From the NCBI GenBank assembly GCA_035344155.1, contig DAORAL010000005.1:62001-126000 (forward strand): DNA of 64,000 nt, in the 5' to 3' direction. The notes under the pieces are model-generated. The model was not told the DNA's origin. It searched no databases and saw only the letters and a program-made list of their open reading frames with translations. Below, piece by piece: positions 1 to 10,300 of the stretch. A program made the translations under genes and the position numbers. How positions within the stretch are numbered: the stretch's first letter is position 1; each line of letters starts with the position of its first letter. The stretch comes from UBA1845 sp002338715. GTDB taxonomy: Bacteria > Planctomycetota > Phycisphaerae > UBA1845.

Positions 1-725
1 CGATTTTCGCCGAGGGATTGCAATCGGTCTTGGACAAGATTCGAAGCCTCGTTCCCGCCAAAGCGCTCGATTATTTTGCGGATCTGGACAGCACCGTGCA
101 CGTGCGACGCATGGGCAAAGTCGATTACTCCAGACATGCTGACACGATCCGGCTTGTGTTGGACGCAGCCCGCAAAGAGTTGACTGTCGAGATCACCTAT
201 CGATCGCTTTGGCGCAAGGAAGCCTACGAAACACGATTCGATCCGTATGGATTGGTATTGTTTGATGGCGATCTCTTCATTCTGGGGCGGTCGCATCGGG
301 CGGATGGAATGCGTATCTTAAAGATCGCCCGCATCGCATCCGTCATCCCAACGGCAGAGGCATTCGAGAAACCGGCGGATTTTGTGTTGGCCGATCACTT
401 CCGAGCCAGTTTTGGAATCGTGCACACCGGTGATGAACCGGTCGAGGTCGTGGCCAAGTTCACGGGTTCAACGGCGGTCCTGGTCAGTGAACGTGAGTGG
501 CACGAGAGTCAGCAACTGGCTTGGTTGGATGCCGAAGCCACGCTCTTCGACGAGGTGCCCGACGAACCGGATGCGGTACTGGCGACGTTTCAGTTGGGCA
601 ACACGGTCGAGTTCAAACGCTGGATCAAGGGGCTTGGTGCAGAGGCGGAAGTGGTTCGTCCCGATTGGCTCCGCCGAGAAGTCCGAGACGAGCTACTGAA
701 AGCCGTCCGCCGTCACGAAGATTGA
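1..725 (+). CDS. WYL-domain transcriptional regulator, C-terminal part (5' truncated)
   Basis: The frame is open to the left edge, so the N-terminal winged-helix DNA-binding part lies outside the window. The visible 240 or so residues hold a WYL domain (roughly residues 45-120 of the visible part, with the segment RFDPYGLVLFDGDLFILGR) followed by a WCX extension ending in RREVRDELLKAVRRHED. In the YafY/DeoR-like WYL family this region senses a ligand, often a nucleic acid or nucleotide, and controls the HTH. A TTG at position 18 could be read as a start, but the upstream codons stay open and the family is normally over 300 residues, so truncation is the better reading. The target genes cannot be told from this window. 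Confidence 0.85.
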   Translation, partial: IFAEGLQSVLDKIRSLVPAKALDYFADLDSTVHVRRMGKVDYSRHADTIRLVLDAARKELTVEITYRSLWRKEAYETRFDPYGLVLFDGDLFILGRSHRADGMRILKIARIASVIPTAEAFEKPADFVLADHFRASFGIVHTGDEPVEVVAKFTGSTAVLVSEREWHESQQLAWLDAEATLFDEVPDEPDAVLATFQLGNTVEFKRWIKGLGAEAEVVRPDWLRREVRDELLKAVRRHED

Positions 726-1000
726 CCACTGCCCGACACCGCCACACCTGCAACCCTAACAAACCCACCAAATTCAAAAAACTTTCGTTGAATCAAGCCG
801 TTCTGCAAGTGGCAATTCTCGCTCAACCGGTGATTTACGGAACCCCCGACACGATCTGTCGGACCCCGTGCATGTTAGGTACGACCTGACGTGACAGTCT
901 TCTCCGTCAGATTTCTTGCGTAGCAACGTGCAGGTTGGGGATGGGTGGCATCACCGCCACTTTCGTGTTCAGTTTGAAGAAGCAATGCCTGGAGGTGACG

Positions 1001-1645
1001 ATGTCTGCAGATGGTTCCCGAGTGTTTGTTGTCGACGAAGATGCAACGGCGCGAGATTCGCTCGTTCGCCTGTTGGAGTCAGCCGGATTCAAGACTGAAT
1101 CATACGCCCATGTTTGCGGGTTTCTTAAATGTGCCAAGATGTCGGGTGGTGCGTGTGCGTTGATTGCACTGCGCGTGCCGGAATGCAATGGTCATGGAAT
1201 GCTAAACCAAATCATCGAACAGTCGCCGCAATTGCCGGTGATCGTGGTGAGCGAACATGGTGACGTGCGCACTGCCGTCAAGGCGATTAAGAGTGGTGCC
1301 TGGGATTTCATTGAAAAACCGATCGATAAAAATGCGGTTCTCGAGAGCGTACGCAGTGCGATCACCGATTCCGCGGGTGGTCGTCGCCGCGTGCGTGCGC
1401 TTGAAGAATTCAAGGGGGCGATCAAGACGCTAACTCGGCGAGAATTGGAGGTCTATGAACTGGTCATCGCCGGAAAAACGAGTCTGGAAATTGCAAAACG
1501 GCTTTATATTTCAACTCGGACCGTCTCAGCCCATCGCGCCAGCATCAAGGCAAAGACCGGCATCGCGAGCGCGGCTCAGCTCATTCGACTTGGCCTCCAG
1601 ACACGGGACAGCGCTTTGAACCAACACGATCTCCGCGTGCCTTAG
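1001..1645 (+). CDS. FixJ-type response regulator lacking the phosphoacceptor aspartate
   Basis: This is a 214-residue protein with an N-terminal receiver domain (about 5-120) and a C-terminal LuxR/FixJ helix-turn-helix (about 145-205). I start it at ATG 1001 because GGAGGT lies at 991-996; an upstream start at 935 has no such site. The first acidic pocket (VDED, residues 11-14) and the conserved Lys (DFIEKP) are present. The residue that should be the phosphoacceptor is Ala56 (codon GCA at 1166-1168, context CALIALRVP); the paralogue at 1829-2440 has Asp56 at the same place (CALFDVRMP). The two recognition-helix regions are nearly identical (STRTVSAHRASIKAKTGI). It is probably a phosphorylation-independent or competing DNA binder; that role is inferred. 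Confidence 0.88.
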   Translation: MSADGSRVFVVDEDATARDSLVRLLESAGFKTESYAHVCGFLKCAKMSGGACALIALRVPECNGHGMLNQIIEQSPQLPVIVVSEHGDVRTAVKAIKSGAWDFIEKPIDKNAVLESVRSAITDSAGGRRRVRALEEFKGAIKTLTRRELEVYELVIAGKTSLEIAKRLYISTRTVSAHRASIKAKTGIASAAQLIRLGLQTRDSALNQHDLRVP

Positions 1646-1828
1646 AAGGAATCTGGCGCGGCGGAATGGATGGTTTCAGACAGGCTCGGAACTTGTCGCG
1701 AAAGCGACATCTTGGAATCAAGTACACGTCGATCGTGTATCGACACAATGGCTGTCGACGCGGGCGCAGTAGTTTTTGGACAGGAATGATTGCCCGGTTG
1801 GGCGATTGGATTGCGGTAGTATCGACGG

Positions 1829-2440
1829 CTAATTGTTTATTTGCACACTCAAGCGAATGAGTTGCGCCACACTTGTGATGCCGGTCTTTGCCTTGATGCT
1901 GGCGCGATGTGCTGAGACGGTCCGGGTCGAGATGCACAGATGCTTTGCGATTTCCGGACTGGTCATGCCGGCGACGACGAGTTGGTACACTTCGTACTCG
2001 CGACGGGTCAGTCCACTGATCGACGACTTGAATTTTTGAATCGCGGACGTGGAATGACGGCCGTCTACAAACTCTGCGATCGCGCTTCGCACCGCCTTGA
2101 TGATGACCCGGTCGTCAAAGGGTTTTTCGATAAAGTCCCAAGCGCCGTGCTTGATTGACTTGACCGCTGTTTGAATGTCGCCATGACCACTGATCATGAT
2201 AACTGGTAATTGCGGGTGCCGCTTTACCGTTTTGCGCAAGAGTTCAAGTCCGCCTGTTTCGGGCATGCGGACATCAAACAGCGCGCATTCGCCAGATCGT
2301 ACCTCTGCATTTTTCAAAAAGTCTTTGGCGCATGCGAAGGGCTGTGTGTTAAAACCTTCCGCGCCCAAGAGCCAGACCAGTGAATCGCGAACGGCAGCAT
2401 CGTCATCGACAATATATACTCGGGGTTTGGTTGCCGACAT
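1829..2440 (-). CDS. FixJ-type response regulator
   Basis: This 203-residue receiver plus LuxR/FixJ-HTH regulator keeps all the usual receiver residues: the acidic triad VDDD, phosphoacceptor Asp56 (CALFDVRMP), the GHGD segment and Lys in DFIEKPF. A GGAGG at 2446-2450 points to ATG 2440 as the start, giving MSATKPR, which aligns with MSADGSR of the convergent paralogue. It follows the histidine kinase gene by 14 bases, so the two should form a two-component operon. The HTH near residues 140-195 is of the FixJ/NarL type. FixJ-like naming is structural; no nitrogen-fixation or oxygen-response context is seen. Confidence 0.92.
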   Translation of the reverse strand: MSATKPRVYIVDDDAAVRDSLVWLLGAEGFNTQPFACAKDFLKNAEVRSGECALFDVRMPETGGLELLRKTVKRHPQLPVIMISGHGDIQTAVKSIKHGAWDFIEKPFDDRVIIKAVRSAIAEFVDGRHSTSAIQKFKSSISGLTRREYEVYQLVVAGMTSPEIAKHLCISTRTVSAHRASIKAKTGITSVAQLIRLSVQINN

Positions 2441-2454
2441 TAGGGCCTCCATGG

Positions 2455-5211
2455 TTATTGCTTATACAATCGGAACGAAAAGATGGACCCCGACCCATTC
2501 TCTTCTATCCAAATTGCTCCACCATGTTCTTCAATCGTTGTTTTGCAAATCGCCAGCCCCAGACCGAGCCCCGCGTCCTTGGTCGTGAAAAAAGAGTCAA
2601 ACACCTTGGCTCGCAGGTTTTCGCCAACGCCAATGCCGGTATCGCAGACGGAAACCGTGACGTGTTCGGCTTCGTTTTTCTGATGGACCGTTAAGATGCG
2701 CGGCTGATCGACGAGTCTGGTCATGGATTCGATCGCATTGATCATCAAATTGATGATAACGTGTTCGATCTCAAGTGCGTTACCGATAACGACATCATCT
2801 GAATTGCTCGTGTCCAGCACAATCTGAACGTCGTTTTGTCGTGCGTTGGAAAGTACCATTTCGCTTGCATTGGCAATGACGCGCGAAACAGCGAAGGGTT
2901 CTCGCTTGGGGGTATCCTGACGGACAAATCGGTGAATTCGCCTGGTCAGTTCCTTCGCATTCATGCACTGGGTTATGATCCTGTCGATGGCCTTGCCAAT
3001 ATCGCTTGCGTGTTCAGTTCCGGAAATTCGTGGTCGAATCCCGCTCGCGAAGTTGGCAATCACGGTAAGCGGTTGATTGAGTTCGTGTGCGACTTCGCTG
3101 GCGATCTGACCAACCGTGCTCACACGCGAAAGATGTGCCAACGCGACTCCGCGCGCGTGCAACTCCGATTCAAACTGCTTGAATTGCGTCACATCCTGGG
3201 CGATGCCGACGACTTCCTGGGTTGCGTCGCCCGAAGGTGCAAGGGATGAGCCCCGATCACGAATCCATCGGATCGAACCATCGGGGCGCATGATGCGATA
3301 TTCCTGGTCATAGCTCTTGCCTTCCCGGAGTCTCGCAAAGCTTTCAATGACGCGCTGTCGATCCTCTTTGATGATGGCGTCGGTCCAGGCACGGGGGTCG
3401 CTGTAGAGGTCGTCGACTTGCCGGCCCCAGATTTCTTCGTAGGAATTACTGACGAAGAGTACCCGCTGATTGGAAATATCGGTAATACGGCAAACGTCTT
3501 CGATCGTGTGTGCGATGACCTTGAGCAAACGCTCGCTCTTTCGCAAAGACGACTCGACTCCCTGTCGGACCGCAATCTCATTGCGCAACGATTCGTTGCT
3601 TCTGGTCAGGTCGGCTGTCCGCACAGCAATCTTGGCTTCGAGGGAGTCGTAAGATTCCTGAAGCGTTTGCTCGCTCATCTTGCGGTGCGTGATGTCCTCG
3701 CCGACGGCATGGTAAGCGGTCAACACCTGCTTCTTGTCGAAAACTGCCCGGTTGGTCCAACGATGCCAACGTCGTGTACCATCAGGCAAGATGACTTCAT
3801 TTTCATTAATTTGAACCGGCGATTCAGGGGTAAGTCCGCGCAAGCTTGCGACAACATCGTCTCGCTGATCATCGGCAATCAAATGCAAGAATGTCTTGCC
3901 GACGAGGTCGTTGGGTTTGATGTCAAACGCCTTGCAGAAGGCGTCGTTTACGAATTCGACTTCAAATGACGCGGTAAAGCGAGCAATGAAAATGGCCGTA
4001 TCCTGGACGAGCGCCCTGTAATTGGACTCGCTGCGCCGCAATTGATCACTGATCTTTTCCAGTTCAGTGACATCGCGACTCAAGCCAAGTACGCCGACAA
4101 TCTGTCCGTCGGAATCAGCCAGCGGGAGTTTGTGTGTGCGAAAAATCCGCTTTACACCATCGATGTGCACGACATCGCGCCGATCAAACGTGGGCTGACC
4201 GGCCAAGGCATCGCGATCGTCGTCCAGGTATCCGCGCACGCCTTGGGACGGGTCGCCGTGGATCTCCGTAGGATCCCAACCATTTTCCAAGTCGGTTCGG
4301 CCGTACATATCTTCAGGTTTCTTACCGACCGCACGGGCAAACGCTTGATTGCATAGCAACGTCCTTGACTGACGATCCTTCACAAAGATGAGATCGGGAG
4401 TGGCATTGAAGAGTGTTTGCAGCAAATCAGACTTCAATGCCATTCGGTTTTGGGTCTGCCGCGGTAACGACTGGGTCCGCATTTGCTCTGTGAGGTCCGT
4501 GCTGGTCCCGATGACGCCCGTGGGCACACCGTTTGAGTTTCGCCGTACAATCCTACCGTGATCCCGCGTCCATCGATATTCCCCTGTTTGGGTGCGTAGC
4601 CGATACACGCATTCATACGCGTCGCTTTCACCCGAAATGTGGGACTCCAGCCGCAATTGCGCGAGCTTTATGTCATCTGGATGAACCAAACTCCGCCAAA
4701 ACTCGATCGTCGGTACGACGGCCTTGTTTCGGTAGCCCAATGACTCCATCCACCGGTCGCTGAATTCTGCCGCACCGGTTTCAAGATCCCACTCCCAGAA
4801 TCCTTCGGCGGCGCATTCCAGCGCCATGGTCGCTCGTTCACGCCTCTCACTGAGATGTTCGCGGGCTTGCTTGAGGTCCGTGATATCGATGGCGGTCATG
4901 AGCATCGCACTTGAGTTTTCATGGGTAATCGCGCAATGCGTTGTATGCAGCCATCGATTTTCGCCCTGGGCTGTGGTGATTTGAATCTCGTCGCTGAACG
5001 GCTTGGAAGCGCCCTCATGCAGTTGCGTATCAATGCTCTCCGCCAAAGTCTTCTTGTTCGGGCTTATCAATTCAGCCGGATCTAGCTGCAGCAATTGCTC
5101 TAACGTGTAGCCGGTTAGCTGGGCAGCAGCTTGGTTGGCATAGCAGATTCGACTATCGACACAGATGAAGGCCGCTGTCGGTGATTGATCAACCCATTGT
5201 CGAAACTCCAT
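2455..5211 (-). CDS. Multi-PAS FixL-like sensor histidine kinase
   Basis: The 918-residue protein has about five PAS/PAC modules (near 1-113, 125-240, 258-388, 395-510 and 565-680), a coiled-coil-like stretch near 515-560, then HisKA and HATPase domains. The phosphoacceptor is about His709 in VAHELNQPL, the FixL-type H-box. The N-box is NLMINAIE (about 821), G1 is DTGIGVG (about 857) and G2 is GLGLGLAI (about 881). No transmembrane segment is apparent, so it is probably a cytoplasmic sensor. Each PAS could bind a cofactor or small molecule, but I cannot assign heme or flavin from sequence alone. It sits directly upstream of the intact response regulator, its likely partner. The ATG at 5211 is kept because PAS1 begins almost at once. 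Confidence 0.93.
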   Translation of the reverse strand: MEFRQWVDQSPTAAFICVDSRICYANQAAAQLTGYTLEQLLQLDPAELISPNKKTLAESIDTQLHEGASKPFSDEIQITTAQGENRWLHTTHCAITHENSSAMLMTAIDITDLKQAREHLSERRERATMALECAAEGFWEWDLETGAAEFSDRWMESLGYRNKAVVPTIEFWRSLVHPDDIKLAQLRLESHISGESDAYECVYRLRTQTGEYRWTRDHGRIVRRNSNGVPTGVIGTSTDLTEQMRTQSLPRQTQNRMALKSDLLQTLFNATPDLIFVKDRQSRTLLCNQAFARAVGKKPEDMYGRTDLENGWDPTEIHGDPSQGVRGYLDDDRDALAGQPTFDRRDVVHIDGVKRIFRTHKLPLADSDGQIVGVLGLSRDVTELEKISDQLRRSESNYRALVQDTAIFIARFTASFEVEFVNDAFCKAFDIKPNDLVGKTFLHLIADDQRDDVVASLRGLTPESPVQINENEVILPDGTRRWHRWTNRAVFDKKQVLTAYHAVGEDITHRKMSEQTLQESYDSLEAKIAVRTADLTRSNESLRNEIAVRQGVESSLRKSERLLKVIAHTIEDVCRITDISNQRVLFVSNSYEEIWGRQVDDLYSDPRAWTDAIIKEDRQRVIESFARLREGKSYDQEYRIMRPDGSIRWIRDRGSSLAPSGDATQEVVGIAQDVTQFKQFESELHARGVALAHLSRVSTVGQIASEVAHELNQPLTVIANFASGIRPRISGTEHASDIGKAIDRIITQCMNAKELTRRIHRFVRQDTPKREPFAVSRVIANASEMVLSNARQNDVQIVLDTSNSDDVVIGNALEIEHVIINLMINAIESMTRLVDQPRILTVHQKNEAEHVTVSVCDTGIGVGENLRAKVFDSFFTTKDAGLGLGLAICKTTIEEHGGAIWIEENGSGSIFSFRLYKQ

Positions 5212-6463
5212 GGCATCACTCTCTGATCACCCTCGGGACTCGTTCACGCCCTCCAAGGAATCTTGGACGAAGGAAATGCTGACCACTTGGCAGACGACCT
5301 TTCCCAATTCAGAAAACTGGGCGTTCGGAAAGGCCACGTGGCAAGTATCGTCACGGCAGCATGTGCATTCTCCCGGCTTCAAGTCGCGCAAGTGAAGCCT
5401 GCGCCCAACAATACATCATGCGTAATCTGTGCGTGCCCACCGCAAACATAAAAAGGGAAAAAGTTAAAGCGGACAACATTGCCGCCACAGCGCATTTCAC
5501 GAGGGTGGACATCATGATGTGACAACTGCATAACGGTTTATGATCCCACTATGGCACCGGCCATGCAAACCTTATTGAATACCTCGAAACTATTCTGCGG
5601 GCATATCCCCGCAATTGCGTCATGAGTATCGCACTGGGCGCCATTGGTCTGGAGGTCGTGTTGTCAGACACCTCATGCATCCGCGGCTCGAATCTCCACA
5701 CAACAACTAGCCAGGCAGGATACACTTTGAAAGCCTGGCCGCGAATTGAAAGATCGTGTGATTGCAGGTCGACGCCTTCGTGCCGCAGGATGTCCATATG
5801 GCACACTCGCTTTGATATCAAGTGCTCAGAATCTGCGCTTGTTATTAAATAGCAAAGTCGGGCCAACGCAACCGGCATGGCGGATTCGAAAATCTCGCAT
5901 GGTGGATTCTCATACAAGCAAAATTAGGTAATTGTACCAATAGGCGCATTCGGTTGGCTTCCGTTAGAATTCGCCGTACTGTGGCGGTCTACCGCTTGTC
6001 CGCTGCAGCGCTCAATGCTCAATACTGAGTTCTTGAGTCATATCACCCAGCTGGTCGGCAGGGAATCGCATTCAGGGCATCAATTGATGCCGTCGCATTG
6101 TGTGGAACCTGGGGTTTATTGAACGCGGCTCTCAAGGCGTTCGGATTCGACAATTGCGCTCGTGCTGTATGGGCCACGCATAATACTGCTGAAGGCAGAA
6201 AAAGAAATAGGCAGGGCGTCGCAAATTCGCGTAGGCCGCCGTAAGTGCAGATGGGCTGAGGCAATGTCAGTATGCAACAGCCATTAACGCTTGCTTGAAC
6301 TGGGCTGCGAGTGTGACGTGGGCACGTCGAAAGTATGAGACACGTGTTTCGCGGTACGCGATGCTCGTTGGATTTCGGCATTTCTACCGGAGTCGTGCAA
6401 GTCTACTCTCTCCTCACGGGATGGAGGTGGGGAGTTTCCGGGCGCGTGCTTTACGCCCAATTT

Positions 6464-6500
6464 CGGCCAGGCCACTGGGTCCTCCTACTTGGCCTGGCCG
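6464..6500. repeat. 11-bp perfect inverted repeat
   Basis: CGGCCAGGCCA at 6464-6474 is exactly complementary to TGGCCTGGCCG at 6490-6500. The 15-base loop contains CCTCCT, the complement of a Shine-Dalgarno sequence. No T-run follows on the plus strand. It could be a structured RNA element or a protein site; the function is unknown. Confidence 0.5.
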
Positions 6501-6772
6501 TCTAAACGAAACTCGGGAGCGGTTGTGATGGTTCCTGAGATTGGCAGCAACAATAGATGTGCTTGCGTTAGATGGGCTTGTGTCTAAGGCCTAGGTTTTG
6601 ATCGAGCTTTTCCAAGGAGGGTCGCTCGTTGTCTTTATTCAGCGACTTCAATCGCATGGCTCCGATCGATCGGCCTCGATGAGGCTCACTTGACGAGGTC
6701 TTGCGGGGCTATGGACGCCTTGGCTGATGGTTAAGCCAAAGGTTCAGCCGGTGAAAGCAACAGCAGGATTGA

Positions 6773-6820
6773 GCAGCAGGCCAGAATAGCAGCAGGCCAG
6801 AGTAACAGCAGGAGTAATTA
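6773..6820. repeat. 16-bp tandem repeat, two good copies plus a degenerate third
   Basis: GCAGCAGGCCAGAATA at 6773-6788 is followed directly by GCAGCAGGCCAGAGTA at 6789-6804, one mismatch in 16, and then by a decayed unit ACAGCAGGAGTAATTA at 6805-6820. It lies about 500 bases before the exported-protein gene cluster. Confidence 0.7.
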
Positions 6821-7312
6821 ACAGTAAGAGCACGCGACGGGAAAAATGCAGACCGGTCAGTCCGCATTGGATAGGTACGAGGCTGACCAGTCTGCGGGAT
6901 TCGGGGTGTTATACCCCGTCAGTATTCTAGATTCTACGAATTCGTCGGCAGAATCGTCAAGGCCCAATGCCGATCGGACGGGGAATGTTTGCGCTGATTT
7001 CGGCGCCGCTCCTCGGCTGTGGCTGGTGCCTCCCCCGAATCCTTATCTTGATTGGTTCCACGAAGGTTTGTGTCTCGACCTATGTGCAGGTTTGTCGGCA
7101 GGCAAGCATGAGAATCGCTTGCGCGTTAAGCGTAAGGCAGTGTTCTCTAATTTTGTATGTCTGCTTGTGTGACAGGTCGTTGTCGTCGGATTTTCTCTCG
7201 GTAGTTGGCTCCGGCGATCGCTAAGCAAACCGCACGTTAAACGATGGGCAGACCACACTTTGGGCCATGGGTTCCAGAAAATGCACGACCGATAACAAAC
7301 GCGAGGTACAAA

Positions 7313-10300
7313 ATGACATTCATCAGGGGCGGAAAAAGCACAATTACTGCACTCACTCTCTGCGCAGCGTTTCTTATGACGGTGCAATGGTCGGTGGTCT
7401 TGGGGCAGTCCAATTCGGACTCATCAGTTGTCGGTTCGGAGGGTGGGGCGGGGCAGCCGGCTGGATCTGCGAACAACGGATTCCTGGTTGGCCAGCACAA
7501 CGCTGATTCAACGATAGTGACGGCTGGCGCTGTCAATGTTTTGGAATTCAAGTTGGCATCGGGTTCCGATTGCGTCAAGCCAGGCGAAACGGTCACGGTC
7601 GAACTTCATCAGCGAAACCTCAGTGAGCCTGCCCGAGGGTATCAGTCGTTTGCTTCGTATGACAGTGCGATGATGACAAATCTCTCGCAGACATTAGCGC
7701 CATCGCCATACATGCGATCCCTGCTGAATTCCGTTGTGGGAGATGATATTGATGCAGCGGCTGGTATTGATGAGGCGTCACAATCACCGACGGACGCCGA
7801 TGCACTGCTGGCGACATTGACGTTTACTGCCGGCGGGACTGACGGGGTGACGTCGGTTGAGTTCCGTACTCACTCGCCGCCGACTCGGTTTTCTGATGTC
7901 GATGGTATGGAACTGACGCCCTACCTGATCGCCTCACCTCCGATCGTCATTGACGGGACTGATCCCGTCATCACATTCTGTCCTCCCGACGTTACCATTG
8001 AATGCGACGAATCGACCGACCCTTCCAACACGGGCGAGGCGACCGCAACCGACAATCTCGATCCGAATCCTTCTGTGACTTATTCCGATAGTGCGGTCGC
8101 GGGGATTTGTGCGCAGGAATCTGTTATTACCCGAACATGGACCGTCTCGGATTGCGCCGGAAACGAAACAACCTGTGAGCAGGTGATTACCGTTGACGAT
8201 TCCAGCGCACCGACCGGGACGCAGGGGACGATCGACAGCTGCTATGCGACAGCCCTCGATGCGGAGGCGGCTGCCATCGCGGCGACGACCGACCTTGCCG
8301 ACAACTGTACAGCCACCGGTTCGCTGTTGGTCAGTGCAGTGACGGCTGGGACTTGCGATACAACGGTCACCGTGACGGTGGCTGACCTCTGCGGTAATTC
8401 AACCGATTTCGTCTACAACACACGAATTGATTCGACGCCACCAGCAATTACCTGTCCGGCGCCTCCGCCGCAGGGCTTGATCATTAGCGAGATCATGGAC
8501 GGAACCTGGCCAGCAGGCTTACCCAAGTTTGTCGAGCTGACCAATTGCAGTTCCGCCCCAGTCGATCTGTCCAGCTACAGCCTGGGCAACATCAACAACG
8601 GGTTCTCCACATTGGGATTTGACGCATTGGTACTTTCGGGAATCGTTGCGTCGGGTGATTCGTTTGTCGTGTCGTACGAAGCCGGCGACTCTCCGGGGCA
8701 TGGAACCTTTTACGACGTCTACGGATTCGATCCGGATGATTTCTCGCAAGGCGCCTTCATCAATGGAAACGATGCGCTGGCACTCTTTTCCGGCGCGGCG
8801 TTATCGGGCGACCCGGTTGACGGTAGCGGTGCACCTGTTGTTGATCTTTACGGTGTTGTGGGTGTTGATGGCGTTGGAGAGGTGTGGGACTACACCGATG
8901 GCTTCTCGTTCCGCAGGTCTTATGTGGTCGGTGGGAACGGTGGAAGTTTTAGCCCGTTGGAGTGGCAGTTTGGCGGTGCTGAATCGCTGGTCGGCAGCAA
9001 TGACCTCGACGAACTGGCGTTGATGCTCGCCAACACGACCCCGGGTGTGCATGCATGTAGCGGTGGTGAAGTTGTGGTGTCCACCGATCCCGGAACCTGC
9101 GAAGCCGAAGTGACCTTGACGGTTTCGGCGACGGATGATTGTGACGGCGTTCTGCCGGTGGCGTACGAAGCCGACTTTGGAAGCGGCTATGTTTCAATAA
9201 GCAATCCGTACTCCTTCCCTGTGGGAACTTGGCCGGTCAAAGCGTCGGCCATTGACACCTGCAATAACGTGGGTTCCTGCGAATTTTCGGTGACGGTCTT
9301 GGATGACGAACCACCGACGGCTACGCAGGGCACCATCAACGATTGTTACGAGACATTCGCTGAAGCCGAGAGTGCTGCAATCTCCGCGACGACCGACTTG
9401 GCCGACAATTGCACGACATCTGGGTTCACGGTGACGGCATCAACGGTTGGAGATTGCAATGCAACAGTGACGGTCAGTGTGGCCGACGAAGCCGGAAACG
9501 TCACGACGTTCGACTACTTCACGACGGTGGATGGAACGCCTCCGGACATCGCTTGCCCAGCATTCTCTGTTGGTGGATTCATCATCAGTGAAGTGATTGA
9601 CGGCACACTCTCAGGCGGGATACCCAAGTTCGTGGAGTTAACGAACTGCACACCGAACACGATCGATTTGTCTGAATACCGAGTCGCGCTCTATTCCAAT
9701 GGCGGCCTTACTGAAAGTTCGTCGAGTCTCGCTTACGGTGAGTTGACCGGACTGCTGCCTTCGGGGGCGTCTTTCGTGATCGCCAATTCCAATAGCGGAC
9801 CCGGCACTGATTTCCTGGGAATCTACGGCTTTGAAGCAGATTTCTATGACGCAGTTCCCAACAGCAACGGAGACGACCTTTATCAGCTCTTGAAAGACAA
9901 TGGGGTGGGCGGTGACATCGTTATCGATGCCCATGGTGTCCTTGGGGTAGATGGTACTGGGGAAGCTTGGGAGTATCTCGACAGCTACGCATATTCGCTC
10001 CCGGGTCGAACGGCGAATGGTGGTGCGTTCAATCCAGCCAACTGGTTCCATGCCGGCGTTGACGCGCTGGACGGGGCTGGTGCGGCTGGCATTTCTGCGG
10101 TGACTACTCCTGGAACGCACACCTGTGCGAGTTCGCTGATCACAAATGCTGATCCGGGGAATTGCGACGCATTGGTTACTTTTGCCACACCAACTGCGAC
10201 TGACAATTGTGATCCGGCGCCGACGGTGGACTGCGATCATCTCAGTGGCGAGGTTTTCCCGGTTGGTACGACGACCGTCACATGCATGGCCACCGACGAA

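Larger units (their letters stand above)
5212..7312. other. Long gene-poor intergenic region
   Basis: About 2.1 kb separates the divergent kinase and the first large exported-protein gene. All open frames here are short, lack ribosome sites and have no recognisable protein features. The stretch includes an 11-bp perfect inverted repeat (6464-6500), a 16-bp tandem repeat (6773-6820) and, near 6615, an AAGGAGGG that precedes only a 15-codon frame. It must hold promoters for both flanking transcripts. An undetected RNA gene or decayed gene is possible. Confidence 0.5.

Noticed and set aside
6471..6477. GCCACTG, resembling part of a cobalamin riboswitch
   Set aside because: The other conserved parts of a B12 riboswitch are missing, and the bases belong to the perfect inverted repeat at 6464-6500.
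6846..7172. 108-residue plus-strand frame before the first exported-protein gene
   Set aside because: No ribosome site, no signal peptide and no recognisable domain.
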